Assembly: GCF_009729035.1 (NCBI RefSeq)
Contig: NZ_CP045483.1
Span: 1,200,001 to 1,264,000 of the forward strand
Direction: 5' to 3'
Length of the DNA stretch: 64,000 nucleotides
Source: Stygiolobus azoricus
GTDB lineage: Archaea > Thermoproteota > Thermoprotei_A > Sulfolobales > Sulfolobaceae
Below, piece after piece: positions 16,155-24,570 of the stretch. The stretch's first letter is position 1, and every line of letters starts with the position of its first letter. The translations under genes were made by a program, and so were the position numbers. The notes beneath the pieces were generated by a model. The model saw only the letters and a list, made by a program, of their open reading frames with translations, searched no databases and was not told the DNA's origin.

Positions 16155-16902
16155 AGTTTTAGCTAAAAGTAAACTCTCAGGTAAGAAGACTATAGCAGTT
16201 ATGAGTGCTAAGGGAGGAGTTGGGAAAAGCCTCATTTCCGCACTACTCTCTTTGGCTATATCCTCCTCTAACCCTACTACGCTTATTGACTTAGACATAC
16301 ACACAATGGCAGTGACTAAACTATTTGGGTTAGAAAACAAGCTCCACGAGGTGACCAAAAGGGGGATAGAGCCCTTTACGATAGGGAATTTAGGAGTGAT
16401 CAGTCTGGGCGGGGTCGTTAAAGACAAATACGTGATATTGTCGGGCTCTAACAATAGGAGCGTAATGGAGTCACTCATCGCGTATTCTGTAATCAACGAC
16501 GTGGTAGTGTTTGACCTCCCACCGGGGTTGGGAGATGAGGTCTTACTTCTCGAGCACTTAACAGACTTCGTACCAGTAGTGGTAACGACCCCTTCAAAAG
16601 TCTCCGTAAAGGTAGTTGAGTATCTTGTGAGGTATCTAACCGAAAAGAGGAAAAGACCTCACCTCGTGGTCAACATGGCTTATTACGACTGTGAGGGAGG
16701 CAAAAAGGTAAGACCCTTCGGTGACGAAAGAGCAGTTAACGAGTTAGTGAAGAAATACGGTCTTGAATACACTGAATTACCTATAGATCCCTTACTCGAG
16801 GACTACATAGGGAGAATCGACAAATATGATGGAGTGGTTAAGCAGAAAGTGATCGAACTAGCAAGGGATTTGTTAAAGCCGAGAAGAGATGAGAGATCCT
16901 GA
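16141..16902 (+). CDS. Mrp/MinD-type P-loop ATPase, probable HypB-like partner of HypA
   Basis: This 253-residue member of the SIMIBI ATPases has a deviant Walker A (SAKGGVGKS, about residues 21-29), a switch I/Walker A' segment [15 protein letters not shown] (about 47-61) and Walker [14 protein letters not shown] (about 121-133). These are hallmarks of the Mrp/NBP35/MinD class. Family knowledge: in archaea such as Thermococcus a Mrp-like ATPase takes the place of HypB and recruits nickel together with HypA. The 14-bp overlap with hypA strongly suggests that role here. A general Fe-S carrier role is the alternative, but no C-terminal CxxC is visible. Confidence 0.75.
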   Translation: MEPLEVLAKSKLSGKKTIAVMSAKGGVGKSLISALLSLAISSSNPTTLIDLDIHTMAVTKLFGLENKLHEVTKRGIEPFTIGNLGVISLGGVVKDKYVILSGSNNRSVMESLIAYSVINDVVVFDLPPGLGDEVLLLEHLTDFVPVVVTTPSKVSVKVVEYLVRYLTEKRKRPHLVVNMAYYDCEGGKKVRPFGDERAVNELVKKYGLEYTELPIDPLLEDYIGRIDKYDGVVKQKVIELARDLLKPRRDERS

Positions 16903-17058
16903 GCTTTACATTACAAAAGTATTGAGACTTTACCCTGCTCATTATTCATCTCAGATACAGAGTATACGTCTAATGAAGAAGTTGCGACTAAAAAGGAGGT
17001 CTATGTATACGAGAACGCAAAAGAGGGCAATGGACAATATGACTTGAGGACCAAGTAG
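16889..17058 (+). pseudogene. Possible decayed third gene of the hyp operon
   Basis: An ATG at 16889 overlaps the ATPase stop and reads [20 protein letters not shown]. The better continuation after a shift is NEEVATKKEVYVYENAKEG (from 16969) to TAG at 17056. Each piece has coding-like composition, but no family was recognised. Confidence 0.3.
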
Positions 17059-17080
17059 AATGACTAACAAGATAGCTATA

Positions 17081-17578
17081 TCATAGAGCTCGGCGAGTAC
17101 TCCTGTGCCTAAGTTCTCCTTTAAAACTTCTAGCTCTCAAAAGAAACTTTGACGTAACACACGTTATAAGCTCGTTCCAAGACAAGCACGGGTACACCTT
17201 AACTTTACCCAAGGATACAGATTGGATACACTCGTCGAGTAACGGGCAAGAGGGACAGTGAGGTGAGGAAAGGTCAACGAAAATCAGTGCTCTTCTTTTC
17301 TTGTCCACCAGTATTATCTTCTTCTCTATTTTTAGTTCTCCCTGAATTACACTGAAAGGTAAGATGAACTTGAAATTGATAGCCTTATCTTTGATAAGTC
17401 CTAGTCCCTTGAGCTCTCTTAAAATTCTATAATAGTAGCTTTTACTTACCGGAATGTCTCCTGCTAGAACACGTAAATAGACGTCAGAGGAAATCTTGTT
17501 GAATTCTTCGCTCCTAAGCACTATCCCGTCCTCATTGATTATATCTCTAGTAATGATGAAAAATTTATAAATACACAT
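17081..17578 (-). CDS. Probable winged-helix regulator with a Cys cluster
   Basis: This 165-residue protein has a helix-rich N-terminal half with the segment PVSKSYYYRILRELKGLGLI (about residues 43-62), which looks like the recognition helix and turn of a winged helix-turn-helix. The second half contains CPSCPLLDEC (about 110-119), a Cys cluster that could bind zinc or an Fe-S centre and give redox or metal sensing. An A/T-rich TATA-like box lies about 20-35 bp upstream on the minus strand, fitting a leaderless message. It converges with the hypA/ATPase operon, but a regulatory link is only a guess. I do not recognise a named family. Confidence 0.45.
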   Translation of the reverse strand: MCIYKFFIITRDIINEDGIVLRSEEFNKISSDVYLRVLAGDIPVSKSYYYRILRELKGLGLIKDKAINFKFILPFSVIQGELKIEKKIILVDKKRRALIFVDLSSPHCPSCPLLDECIQSVSLGKVKVYPCLSWNELITCVTSKFLLRARSFKGELRHRSTRRAL

Positions 17579-17839
17579 AATTAACTATTTTGCTTGAAGT
17601 ATAAAATATTTAAAGCGTTGGAGTGAATTATGTTGTTTTAGGTAATAGTCCTTTTAAAGCAGGCGTTGTCATTTTGGGACTATCGTTTTAACGTTGCGTA
17701 ATTTCCCTTTCTATTACGAGTGCTCTTAGTGAATATTTTCGTAACTTATAACGACGCTGTATCTCCACATGATGAAAGAACAGTGACAAGTCTACGGAGT
17801 TTTGAAACTATTGCATTTTGATAATCTTTTGCAGCTCCG

Positions 17840-18373
17840 TTACTCAGGAGTTATTAACAGTTCTCTCAACATATTTCTAACGTCTTTGGCAACACTCTTA
17901 CCGATGACTGTTCCGGGTCCCGCAAAAAACTCCTTACCGGGTAAGGCTCCTACAGCGATTGCATCACTCACAGTTCCCGTAAGGTTGAATTGTCTTAATG
18001 CTCCACTCTTGGCTTCTGTAACAGTTCTGACTAGGTCAACTAACCCGTTTACAGAGAGAGGGTAGTTCACGAAAGCCCCTATATTAATAGTACACCCCGC
18101 GTCCTCACCGCTCTTATCAATTCCGGCTGAAATGAATAACTCTCCCCACTCCCTCCTCTCAAAACGGAATTTCCTCGCGGCAGTCATGAAAACTACTGCC
18201 TCCTCTTCCTTGACCTTATCAACGTCTTCGAAGGCGTTTCTGCAATAGTCTTTGCTTACAAGGATTAGCTTAATTTTTCTCACATAGGATATTCCTTCGG
18301 GATACAAAGCTGAAGTAAGAGTGATGTATTTCCTTGAAAGGAGGAACTCGTGTAACTCGAGGTCAGTTGACAT
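17840..18373 (-). CDS. cbiZ: Adenosylcobinamide amidohydrolase (CbiZ)
   Basis: CbiZ cleaves the aminopropanol side chain of adenosylcobinamide to adenosylcobyric acid in archaeal cobamide salvage. The 177-residue protein has features of the family: a central GCTINIGAFVNYPLSVNGLVDL region (about 93-114), a TEAKSGALRQF helix (about 119-129), TGTVSDAIAVGAL (about 132-144) and AGPGTVIGKSVAKDVRNML (about 152-170), matching the T-G-T-x-(T/S)-D-A and G-P-G-T-x-I-G motifs. It is somewhat shorter than the longest members. No other cobamide genes lie nearby. Confidence 0.75.
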   Translation of the reverse strand: MSTDLELHEFLLSRKYITLTSALYPEGISYVRKIKLILVSKDYCRNAFEDVDKVKEEEAVVFMTAARKFRFERREWGELFISAGIDKSGEDAGCTINIGAFVNYPLSVNGLVDLVRTVTEAKSGALRQFNLTGTVSDAIAVGALPGKEFFAGPGTVIGKSVAKDVRNMLRELLITPE

Positions 18374-18469
18374 TAAAAACTAGTTGGCTGACTCACTAAT
18401 AAATTAGCCTTTATTAACAGTGTAGTCTTTTAATTACCTGTTGTCTTTATAATTGTCTTTAAAAAACTG

Positions 18470-19192
18470 TTAACTCGACTTTTCGAAGACTTCAGAATAA
18501 GGCAAATACACCATATGTGGAATATAAACTACCTCAACTTTTATCCACTGTACCCCGTTGTAAATTTCTATTGAAGTAGTAGGAGGTATGTATCCTTTGA
18601 CCAATATTACTCCATTATAAGTACCAGAAGCGTTACTCAACAAGTAGGTCGTGTTGTTTATAATAATCTTTAACGGTGGTTGAGGTAGGACTATCATCGA
18701 ATAAGATCCGTTAGTGTATATGATATCACCGGTATAGACGTTTAAGGTAAAGTTGAAGTTAAGCGTAAGCCCGGTACCGTTTACAACTAGGGTGTATCTC
18801 CCTGGTGGAAAAGGCAAGCCATTATGTTCTATTAACGGAAGTAAAGTCGCGTTTGAAGTTATGTTAAAAACGCCAAATAAGCTCAAGTTATCTGATAAAT
18901 AGTATAGATAAGCTTTCGCTGGAATTTTATTCCCTTGTATATCGAGGAAATATGTATCATTACGGAGTACTAGAGATACTGAGGTGGTGTAACTCGTTGT
19001 CTTTACGGTTGTCGAGTTTGTGTAAACCAAATGTATGGTGGTAGTGGGTGAAGTCGTGGTATTCAAAATCACTGTAGTTGTTTGAGTCTCTGGTAATTTA
19101 CTTGGCTTATCTCCGTGGTGATTAAGGAGTAAAAAGGCTAGGATTATCACTATTACGACGGCTATTATTATGATTAATAGCTTTTTGTTCAT
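18470..19192 (-). CDS. Membrane-anchored, Thr-rich secreted protein
   Basis: This 240-residue protein has an N-terminal anchor (KKLLIIIIAVVIVIILAFLLL, about residues 3-23). A Thr/Ser-rich stalk (about 35-70, TTTSPTTTIHLV) and several N-glycosylation sequons (NTT, NST, NGS) follow. The remainder (70-240) is beta-rich and should be extracellular. No enzyme motif or known domain was recognised. The anchor, glycosylated linker and beta-domain layout is common in Sulfolobales surface proteins. Confidence 0.5.
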   Translation of the reverse strand: MNKKLLIIIIAVVIVIILAFLLLNHHGDKPSKLPETQTTTVILNTTTSPTTTIHLVYTNSTTVKTTSYTTSVSLVLRNDTYFLDIQGNKIPAKAYLYYLSDNLSLFGVFNITSNATLLPLIEHNGLPFPPGRYTLVVNGTGLTLNFNFTLNVYTGDIIYTNGSYSMIVLPQPPLKIIINNTTYLLSNASGTYNGVILVKGYIPPTTSIEIYNGVQWIKVEVVYIPHMVYLPYSEVFEKSS

Positions 19193-19275
19193 GGTTGATA
19201 TATTGAAAGAAATAGTGTTAAAAGCGGTTTGGTGTTTTAAAAAAGGCGTATGTGATGTAAAGGCAAATCGATGAG

Positions 19276-19318
19276 AGGGGAACCTAGCCCTCCTAAGGCA
19301 GAGAGGAGGTCAGTTAAC
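19276..19318 (+). mobile_element. Solo IS605-type right-end remnant
   Basis: GGGGAACCTAGCCCTCCTAA followed by GGCAGAGAGGAGGTCAG aligns over its length with the right end of the resident element read on the minus strand (GGGAAC, palindrome, GGGGAGGAGGTCAG). No transposase sequence is attached. Confidence 0.5.
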
Positions 19319-19353
19319 AAGGACTAATTGTTTAATTCATTCTTCTTTAATTT

Positions 19354-19605
19354 TTAAGTCACCAAAGTTAAGCCCTTATTAATAGCTTGAGCGGAAATCA
19401 ATATGTCGAAATCTTCATATTAGCTTACCCTTAACCTCTTAGTGAGATTAATGCCGATAAGAAATCAAGAATTTTACCTTCTTCAATCTTGCCTAATAAA
19501 ACCTCAAAGACTGTTAGGGAACTCACGTAAAAAATCCTCAGCCTTAACTTTTTCATTCCCCTTTAAATACTCAATAATTGCTGAGCTTTCTACTAATACT
19601 TTCAT
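19354..19605 (-). pseudogene. vapC toxin, broken by frameshifts
   Basis: From ATG at 19605 the frame reads MKVLVESSAIIEYLKGNEKV, a PIN-domain start, and stops at 19504. A shifted frame continues EVLLGKIEEGKILDFLSALI. A third piece near 19354-19405 (DFDI then LISAQAINKGLTLVT) matches the conserved second acidic motif and the following helix of VapC. The order is right but parts are missing, so the gene is inactive. Confidence 0.65.
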
Positions 19606-19717
19606 CGTTTTTCTCCCTCATCTCCTTAATCTTCTTCATTAATTCTTTAGCATCTTCCTTATTAAGTGTGCTGAAATACCTTTCTAACCTTTTCTTCCTT
19701 AAACTTATCGTCTTCAT
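19571..19717 (-). CDS. Small VapB-type antitoxin
   Basis: A 48-residue frame from the ATG at 19717 (MKTISLRKKRLERYFSTLNK) is basic and helix-rich and overlaps the start of the vapC remnant by 35 bp, the classic vapBC arrangement. The first residues may form the strand of a ribbon-helix-helix or AbrB fold. It looks intact but its toxin partner is broken. Confidence 0.5.
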   Translation of the reverse strand: MKTISLRKKRLERYFSTLNKEDAKELMKKIKEMREKNDESISRKLSNY

Positions 19718-19986
19718 ATATATGTATACATGCCATATGTAAATAAACTTTGATTTGGTGATGTTCTCCTAACTAATGACAAGCACCTTCACGAGGTCTT
19801 GGGAGTAATAAAATCGCGGATAATGGTGTTTCCTCAACTACCCCCAGGGAGTCAAGGGTGAGGATGTACGATCCCTTAAGAGAGCCTCGGCAAAATCAGA
19901 TTAAAGGAAAAGTTAGGCCACGGGTAAACACGTCATACAATAGGGAAAATCCAAACTCTTTTTTACCTAATCACGTATTCACTGAT

Positions 19987-20291
19987 ATGGTCAAAATCAT
20001 AACCGTCGACGGCTACCCAGTAGTGGTATATGAAAAAACGGTGTTAAATATTATTGGCTAGCCGGTTGTCCCCACAAAAAGAGACCATTAAGTGAAGGTA
20101 AAATATTTGAAGATAAGATAGAGTGTCCTTTTCACCACGCGGTATTCAGCTTAATCACTGGAGAATTGGTGAAAGAGCCTCAGTCCAAAACTCCTTGTGT
20201 GAACTGCAAATTGATAAAGGTAACTTTCGATGGAGGAAGAGCAAGATTTGAAAGGGAACCGTTCATCCCTGAACTGCCTGGAAAGAAATAG
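19987..20291 (+). pseudogene. Rieske-type [2Fe-2S] ferredoxin gene with a frameshift in an A6 run
   Basis: The frame from the ATG at 19987 (MVKIITVDGYPVVVYEK) stops at 20059. A minus-one shift in the run of six A (20033-20038) gives NGVKYYWLAGCPHKKRPLSE and then CPFHHAVFSLITGELVK, ending TAG at 20289-20291. The CPH and CPFH pairs are the four ligands of a Rieske cluster, in a small soluble ferredoxin of about 102 residues. One extra A would restore the gene. The A6 run could also allow slippage, or the shift may be a sequencing error. The stop is 9 bp before the next gene. Confidence 0.75.
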
Positions 20292-20300
20292 TGACTAAGT

Positions 20301-21089
20301 ATGGTGAAGAGACTCTCATTGGCTGAGTACTCCGCGAAGATACCTAAACCCGGGAAAAGTGACTATTACGTCGTCGTACTACTATTCAGAGGTGATGAGA
20401 CAAAGGAATTCCCTAAACTTAAGAGGCATTCGATAATAAGGAGATATTGGTCTAAGGACTTTCTTGAGGCGGTAAGAGAGGCGATTGCAGTCAAGGAATG
20501 TGGCAACCTCACCGTAGACGGAAAGCCCCTGCCTAAACAAGATGTCAAAGTAATGTACTACCTTAACCCGGTGGACTTTCTTAAACTTTCTTACCTCGTG
20601 TCAACGACCTTTATTCAGGAAAAGATGAACATAGTCCTCGCCTCTCTCAGGAAGGGTGATTTAAGGAAGGCTGAAAGTGAGTTATTAAGAGGTGATGTCT
20701 TCTCAATTGCCTTCTCTAATGTGGCTAAGGCTGTTAAGAAACACGTGATAATGGTGGACGTAGACACTAAGGACAAGGAGTTCTTATCACTTTTAGAAGG
20801 AGTTCCGGTGAGGTTTGTAATAGAAACTCAACATGGTTATCATCTACACGTTTATATCGAGGACGTCAAGGACAACGAGACGTTGAGGAAGCTCTATTCA
20901 CTAAACGAAGCCTTTTCGAAGAAGGACTCCTTCAAAAGGCTGTTTGGTGAAAAGTTGTTGGACAAGTGGGAGGAGAGATTAATAGAAGTAAAAGGAGTTA
21001 ACCCCTTAGAATACGTGCCTACGGATGAATACCCGGTGTACGAGCTGGAGAGAAGGGATGTTAGAGAGTTCGTTGAGTTTAGGAGTTGA
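20301..21089 (+). CDS. Unknown protein with a possible archaeo-eukaryotic primase (AEP) core
   Basis: This 262-residue protein is not a family I can name. Residues 148-155 (HVIMVDVD) fit the AEP motif I (hydrophobic strand then D-x-D), and 175-185 (ETQHGYHLHVY) fit motif II (small-x-His preceded by G-Y-H-L), in the right order and spacing (about 20 residues apart). The same signature occurs in prim-pol domains of plasmids and CRISPR-associated primases. The third acidic motif is not clear. The N-terminal half (1-140) is helix-rich without motifs. It lies 9 bp after the Rieske gene and 45 bp before a gene for a Cys/His zinc-domain protein. The primase idea is inference and needs a structure model. 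Confidence 0.4.
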   Translation: MVKRLSLAEYSAKIPKPGKSDYYVVVLLFRGDETKEFPKLKRHSIIRRYWSKDFLEAVREAIAVKECGNLTVDGKPLPKQDVKVMYYLNPVDFLKLSYLVSTTFIQEKMNIVLASLRKGDLRKAESELLRGDVFSIAFSNVAKAVKKHVIMVDVDTKDKEFLSLLEGVPVRFVIETQHGYHLHVYIEDVKDNETLRKLYSLNEAFSKKDSFKRLFGEKLLDKWEERLIEVKGVNPLEYVPTDEYPVYELERRDVREFVEFRS

Positions 21090-21134
21090 TCCTTGTGCAA
21101 AATAATTTAATCTGTTGAAACATCATTCTAAGCA

Positions 21135-22241
21135 ATGCAAGAAGCTTATGAGGACGTTTGTAAGAGCCTACCTAAACTTTGTCCTAGACTGGTACCTGCA
21201 CCATTATGGAGTTATTCCTTAGCCGGGTTTGCCAGATTAAATCCTTACGTAGCCTCTGCTATATGTGATGAATGCGAAGACATAGTAAGGAGGTTAAACT
21301 ATTTCTGGTTCGGACAAAAAGAAGAACATTGTGAGGTGTGTGGAGAGGAGGGAAAGGAAGTAGATGAGGAATGGAGATATTACATAGAGGGTAATAAGGG
21401 GATGGCAGTGTTGGGAGGTCTGAGGACCCTCTGTTGCAGGTGTCATTTAGCAAAACACCAAGGGTACGCTAGAATAAAACACCAAGATAAAGAAGCACTA
21501 ATTCAACTTGCTAAGGTGAACGGAGTGGAAAAAGTGGAATCGTTGGTGGAGAAGACCTTTATGATCCACATGAGGCTCAGCTACATAACGGATTGGGAGT
21601 TTAGGTTGGATGCGATTGAAGAACCGTTGAGGTCAATGTTTGAGAAGTTACTAAACACTGCGTATAAAAGGGGTTTCAGGTATGAAAGAGGGTGGTTATT
21701 TTACACAAGTAAAAAAGCATTGGAATTAGAGTCGAGATCGTTAAGGGTAAGTAAGGAAGTGATGGAAAAGGGAGAAGACTTACTCACTTTAGCAATTTCC
21801 TCACTGAGCGGGATTGAAGTTCTTGAAAAAGAGTTCAAGGTATTCCTCGATATGATCTCGGATAAGCTGGAATTGGTATCCCTAGTTGAAGACGAGGAAT
21901 TTTTAACTGCCTCCTTAAGCGAGAGTCTGTCCGGTAAGTGGATGGTCTTCGTACGAAAGGAAATTTATCCCCGCTTCTTCTCTGCGCTCGTTGATAGGTT
22001 GGGTGATTTGGGTTACATGGCGAAAATTACGAACAATGTTGAAAGCCGGGATTTACCGGTAATAGTTTACGTACCTTCAGTTCTTGACTTCGAGCTGGTA
22101 ATGAAGGTCAAAGACGTGATTAGGAGTGTAATGAGGGAGTTTGAGGTAGAAAAACCGATCTTCTTTAAACCCGATGTGTTTACTGACAATAACATTTACA
22201 GCGGTAGGTCTGATATTAGACCGTATATTTTTGTAGCCTAA
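21135..22241 (+). CDS. Two-domain protein: HNH-like Cys/His zinc domain plus DUF1917 (BLES03-like) domain
   Basis: This 368-residue protein has CDEC (44-47), CEVCG (66-70) and CCRCHLAKH (100-108). The last two resemble the C-x2-C plus L-C-x-x-C-H-x-x-K-H pattern of HNH nucleases, but the catalytic His of the first motif is not visible, so it may only bind nucleic acid. A helical middle follows (about 120-255). The C-terminal part (about 262-368: SGKWMVFVRK, LGYMAKITNN, VIVYVPSVLDFE, FFKPDVFTDNNIYSG) matches the order of conserved blocks in DUF1917, annotated in archaea as putative phosphothreonine lyase-like. A TATA-like AATTTAAT at 21106-21113 fits a promoter of its own. Confidence 0.5.
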   Translation: MQEAYEDVCKSLPKLCPRLVPAPLWSYSLAGFARLNPYVASAICDECEDIVRRLNYFWFGQKEEHCEVCGEEGKEVDEEWRYYIEGNKGMAVLGGLRTLCCRCHLAKHQGYARIKHQDKEALIQLAKVNGVEKVESLVEKTFMIHMRLSYITDWEFRLDAIEEPLRSMFEKLLNTAYKRGFRYERGWLFYTSKKALELESRSLRVSKEVMEKGEDLLTLAISSLSGIEVLEKEFKVFLDMISDKLELVSLVEDEEFLTASLSESLSGKWMVFVRKEIYPRFFSALVDRLGDLGYMAKITNNVESRDLPVIVYVPSVLDFELVMKVKDVIRSVMREFEVEKPIFFKPDVFTDNNIYSGRSDIRPYIFVA

Positions 22242-22614
22242 TTAGAGTGAGGACTGTATGAGAAGAGTGAACAGGGTTCGAAATTTGTGTAGGGTTTAAA
22301 CTTCTCGATACTAAAAACGACTTGTTACGAAACGTTGGGAAAGTAAGGGTTAACGTTACTATTCATGGAAAAACTTTCTCTTTTGGAATTTACGGACAAA
22401 TATTTCCCTAGGAGTGTTTACACTGGTGTAGCTTTTCGAATCAGGGTTCAATTACTTCTGTTGGTGGTAAGATGATGAGCCCGCACTTTCGATACACTTC
22501 ACGGTTTATAGGAAAGCGGCAAGAGAGATTAACGTGTGGACATAAAACTACTACAAATTGTCCGAGAAAGGAAAAGAAAATCTTCTTAGTGTATTTAACT
22601 TACTCGCCAAAAGG
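22242..22614. other. Intergenic stretch with possible degenerate coding
   Basis: Short runs such as VRVNVTIHGKTFSFGIYG and EKGKENLLSVFNLLAKRL appear in different frames on the plus strand, but no continuous gene or family is visible. Confidence 0.25.
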
Positions 22615-23313
22615 CTAACTCTTCTGTTGTTGCTTTTGTTTAGGTAGTAAGTAGATCTTGTTCCCGATAATAGAGTTATTGGGTATTAGCACTACGGTAC
22701 CATCAGGTTTGTTTAAATATGTGAACAGCGTAGTGACCTCTTCCACTATCCCTTCCTCACCGACTACATTAACATGATCCTTGATCCTAAACGGCCTCGC
22801 TAAGAGTATGAACAGACCGGCTACCGCTTGCCCCAGTACTTGTTGTGACGCAAAACCTATTACAATGCCTATGAATCCGCCCAGTGCAACACCCGCAGCC
22901 CCACCAGCTACTCCACCAGCTATTGCAGCTACTAACGCGCCAATACCTATTAGTCTGAAGACGCTCCTCATTGAGGCTGCCGTAGGGTGGTCGTACTTCA
23001 ACCTCAGATTCCAGTACACGACGTTAGCGAATGCTTGGACTATGAAGTACCCGAACAATAGGGATATTAAAACATTCACGTAAGGTTCGTAGGCCGCTAA
23101 AGACGGTGTACTTGAAGAAGAGCTTGTTGAACTGCTTGTGTACGGAATACTAGGTAATGATGCTGACAATCTCTCTAGAACTGGAAAAATTAAGTTGTTG
23201 ATTATTGCCTCTACTACCACGTAGAGTACTATGTAAAAGACAAGTTTTGCAGTAGCTTCTCCTATTTTTTTCCTTATTTCTTTTACGTCGGTTATTTCCT
23301 CGTCCTTTACCAT
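22615..23313 (-). CDS. MscS-family mechanosensitive channel, short type
   Basis: This 232-residue membrane protein has an N-terminal helix (about 20-45), a Ser-rich loop (SSSTSSSSSTPS), a second and third helix (78-100 and 117-150), and the MscS core: a Gly/Ala-rich pore helix (AAIAGGVAGGAAGVALGGFI) followed by GFASQQVLGQAVAGLFILL and the beta domain RIKDHVNVVGEEGIVEEVT...VVLIPNNSIIGNKI. These are the diagnostic MscS segments. The cytosolic alpha-beta domain is truncated to a Gln/Lys-rich tail, as in other small archaeal members. It should act as an emergency valve in osmotic down-shock. Confidence 0.8.
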   Translation of the reverse strand: MVKDEEITDVKEIRKKIGEATAKLVFYIVLYVVVEAIINNLIFPVLERLSASLPSIPYTSSSTSSSSSTPSLAAYEPYVNVLISLLFGYFIVQAFANVVYWNLRLKYDHPTAASMRSVFRLIGIGALVAAIAGGVAGGAAGVALGGFIGIVIGFASQQVLGQAVAGLFILLARPFRIKDHVNVVGEEGIVEEVTTLFTYLNKPDGTVVLIPNNSIIGNKIYLLPKQKQQQKS

Positions 23314-23711
23314 CGGTTATACACATTCTACTCAGAAATATAAAATTATCGATACTTAGAATAAAATTCTATGTCTTTTTAAATCCTTTACTACAATTTT
23401 GTTCATACAAAATAATGAAAATACGAGGAATTAAGAGTTATTTGTCCTCGTTTGTCAACGTTTTTCCCATAATTCCAAGTACCCCAAGTGTAACGTATGG
23501 AGTGCCTCCTTGCTTTGCTTATAACTATCACCAGGAATTCTGGGTAAACGACCGTATATAGTCCAGCTTCTAGTGAGAGAGGACACGTTAAAATTAGAAT
23601 TCACCGTATGCATCTATTAACCACCACACTATTCCTCTTTTTAAGGGTCACAAAATATCTAATCTTCTATAATGCGGTTTCCCTAAAGTCGTACTTGAGG
23701 AGGGTTATGAC

Positions 23712-23826
23712 TTATTTAAGAGCTAATTGTAATGTCAGCCCTATGCTATAGATAGCTGAACCGTTTTTAATATCTGCAGTGAAAACTCCCTTACCGAGCG
23801 ACGTAACCTGAGGCTTTACCAATGTA
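23712..23826 (-). pseudogene. 3' fragment of a secreted protein gene
   Basis: The minus strand reads NTLVKPQVTSLGKGVFTADI then KNGSAIYSIGLTLQLALK and stops at 23712-23714. This beta-rich C-terminal sequence has no start, because the AbrB gene begins directly upstream. The rest of 23314-23711 shows no coding signal. Confidence 0.3.
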
Positions 23827-24072
23827 TTAGAATTTGTTAGAATAAGCTTTACGTTTGAGCTCATGCGGATCACTCAATAAATCGTCTACTTTAACGCTGT
23901 CAACCATCTTTGGGACACGGGGATAAAGCCCGATCTTTTCCCTTTTAAAACTAATAAAAACCTCGGTATTGGATATATTCCCCCATTCCTTTGGTATAAT
24001 AATCCTACCTTGCTGTACCTTTTTATTGCTATTTTGTCCGTCTATATAAAATAACGGATTAGTAACAATCAA
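23827..24072 (-). CDS. AbrB/SpoVT-type DNA-binding protein, probable antitoxin
   Basis: This protein of about 81 residues contains KVQQGRIIIPKEWGNISNTE (about residues 18-37), the swapped-hairpin AbrB motif in which a Gly-Arg-Ile-x-Ile-Pro core is diagnostic. The tail MVDSVKVDDLLSDPHELKRK could bind a toxin. No ATG starts the frame upstream; the best start is TTG at 24072, so the N-terminus is uncertain and the gene may be truncated. No toxin gene follows. Confidence 0.55.
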   Translation of the reverse strand: MIVTNPLFYIDGQNSNKKVQQGRIIIPKEWGNISNTEVFISFKREKIGLYPRVPKMVDSVKVDDLLSDPHELKRKAYSNKF

Positions 24073-24094
24073 GTTCTAATCATCGGGGTCAAGA

Positions 24095-24200
24095 TCATAA
24101 CTCCTCTTTTGCTTTACTGAGTATTGCTCTCGATGCTAGATTGTTAAAAAGAACCGCCTTTCTGATGGACGAGAGTACCTCGTGACGCAGAAACGTATTT
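24095..24200 (-). pseudogene. C-terminal remnant of a small antitoxin-like protein
   Basis: The minus strand reads LRHEVLSSIRKAVLFNNLAS then RAILSKAKEEL, with a stop at 24095-24097. It is helix-rich like an antitoxin tail, but no start is visible. The rest of the gap up to 24570 is AT-rich and without genes. Confidence 0.25.
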
Positions 24201-24570
24201 TACAGCTTATGTGGTTTGTAAAAACCATGAGATTTTTCATGTATTGAGCTACTGGCATTATCGTTTAAAACTCTCTTAAACGACTTGTGTTTGTTTTTTG
24301 GTATAATAATTAGAGTCTAGAGAAAAAAGTTCTTATTAAATAAAATCGGCAGTGTAGCGTTCAATTCAGTAATAGACCTTGGGGAATTTGAAATAAAGTC
24401 TCAACTAGCTCAGATCTACTTTTTACCAAGTGCTTCAGCAATTGTATTCAGGTAAGGAGAGGAATACTCTTTGGTCTAGCGTACAAACTGTAAGTTCGCA
24501 AAATCTGAAACAATTTAAAAACCTTCTTTTTTCGTAACTGATTATGGTTAGGTAATTACTGTTTGCAGAG

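Noticed and set aside
19858-19986. Upstream extension of the Rieske frame from an ATG at 19858
   Set aside because: The 43 extra residues are unlike a ferredoxin start; the ATG at 19987 fits the family length.
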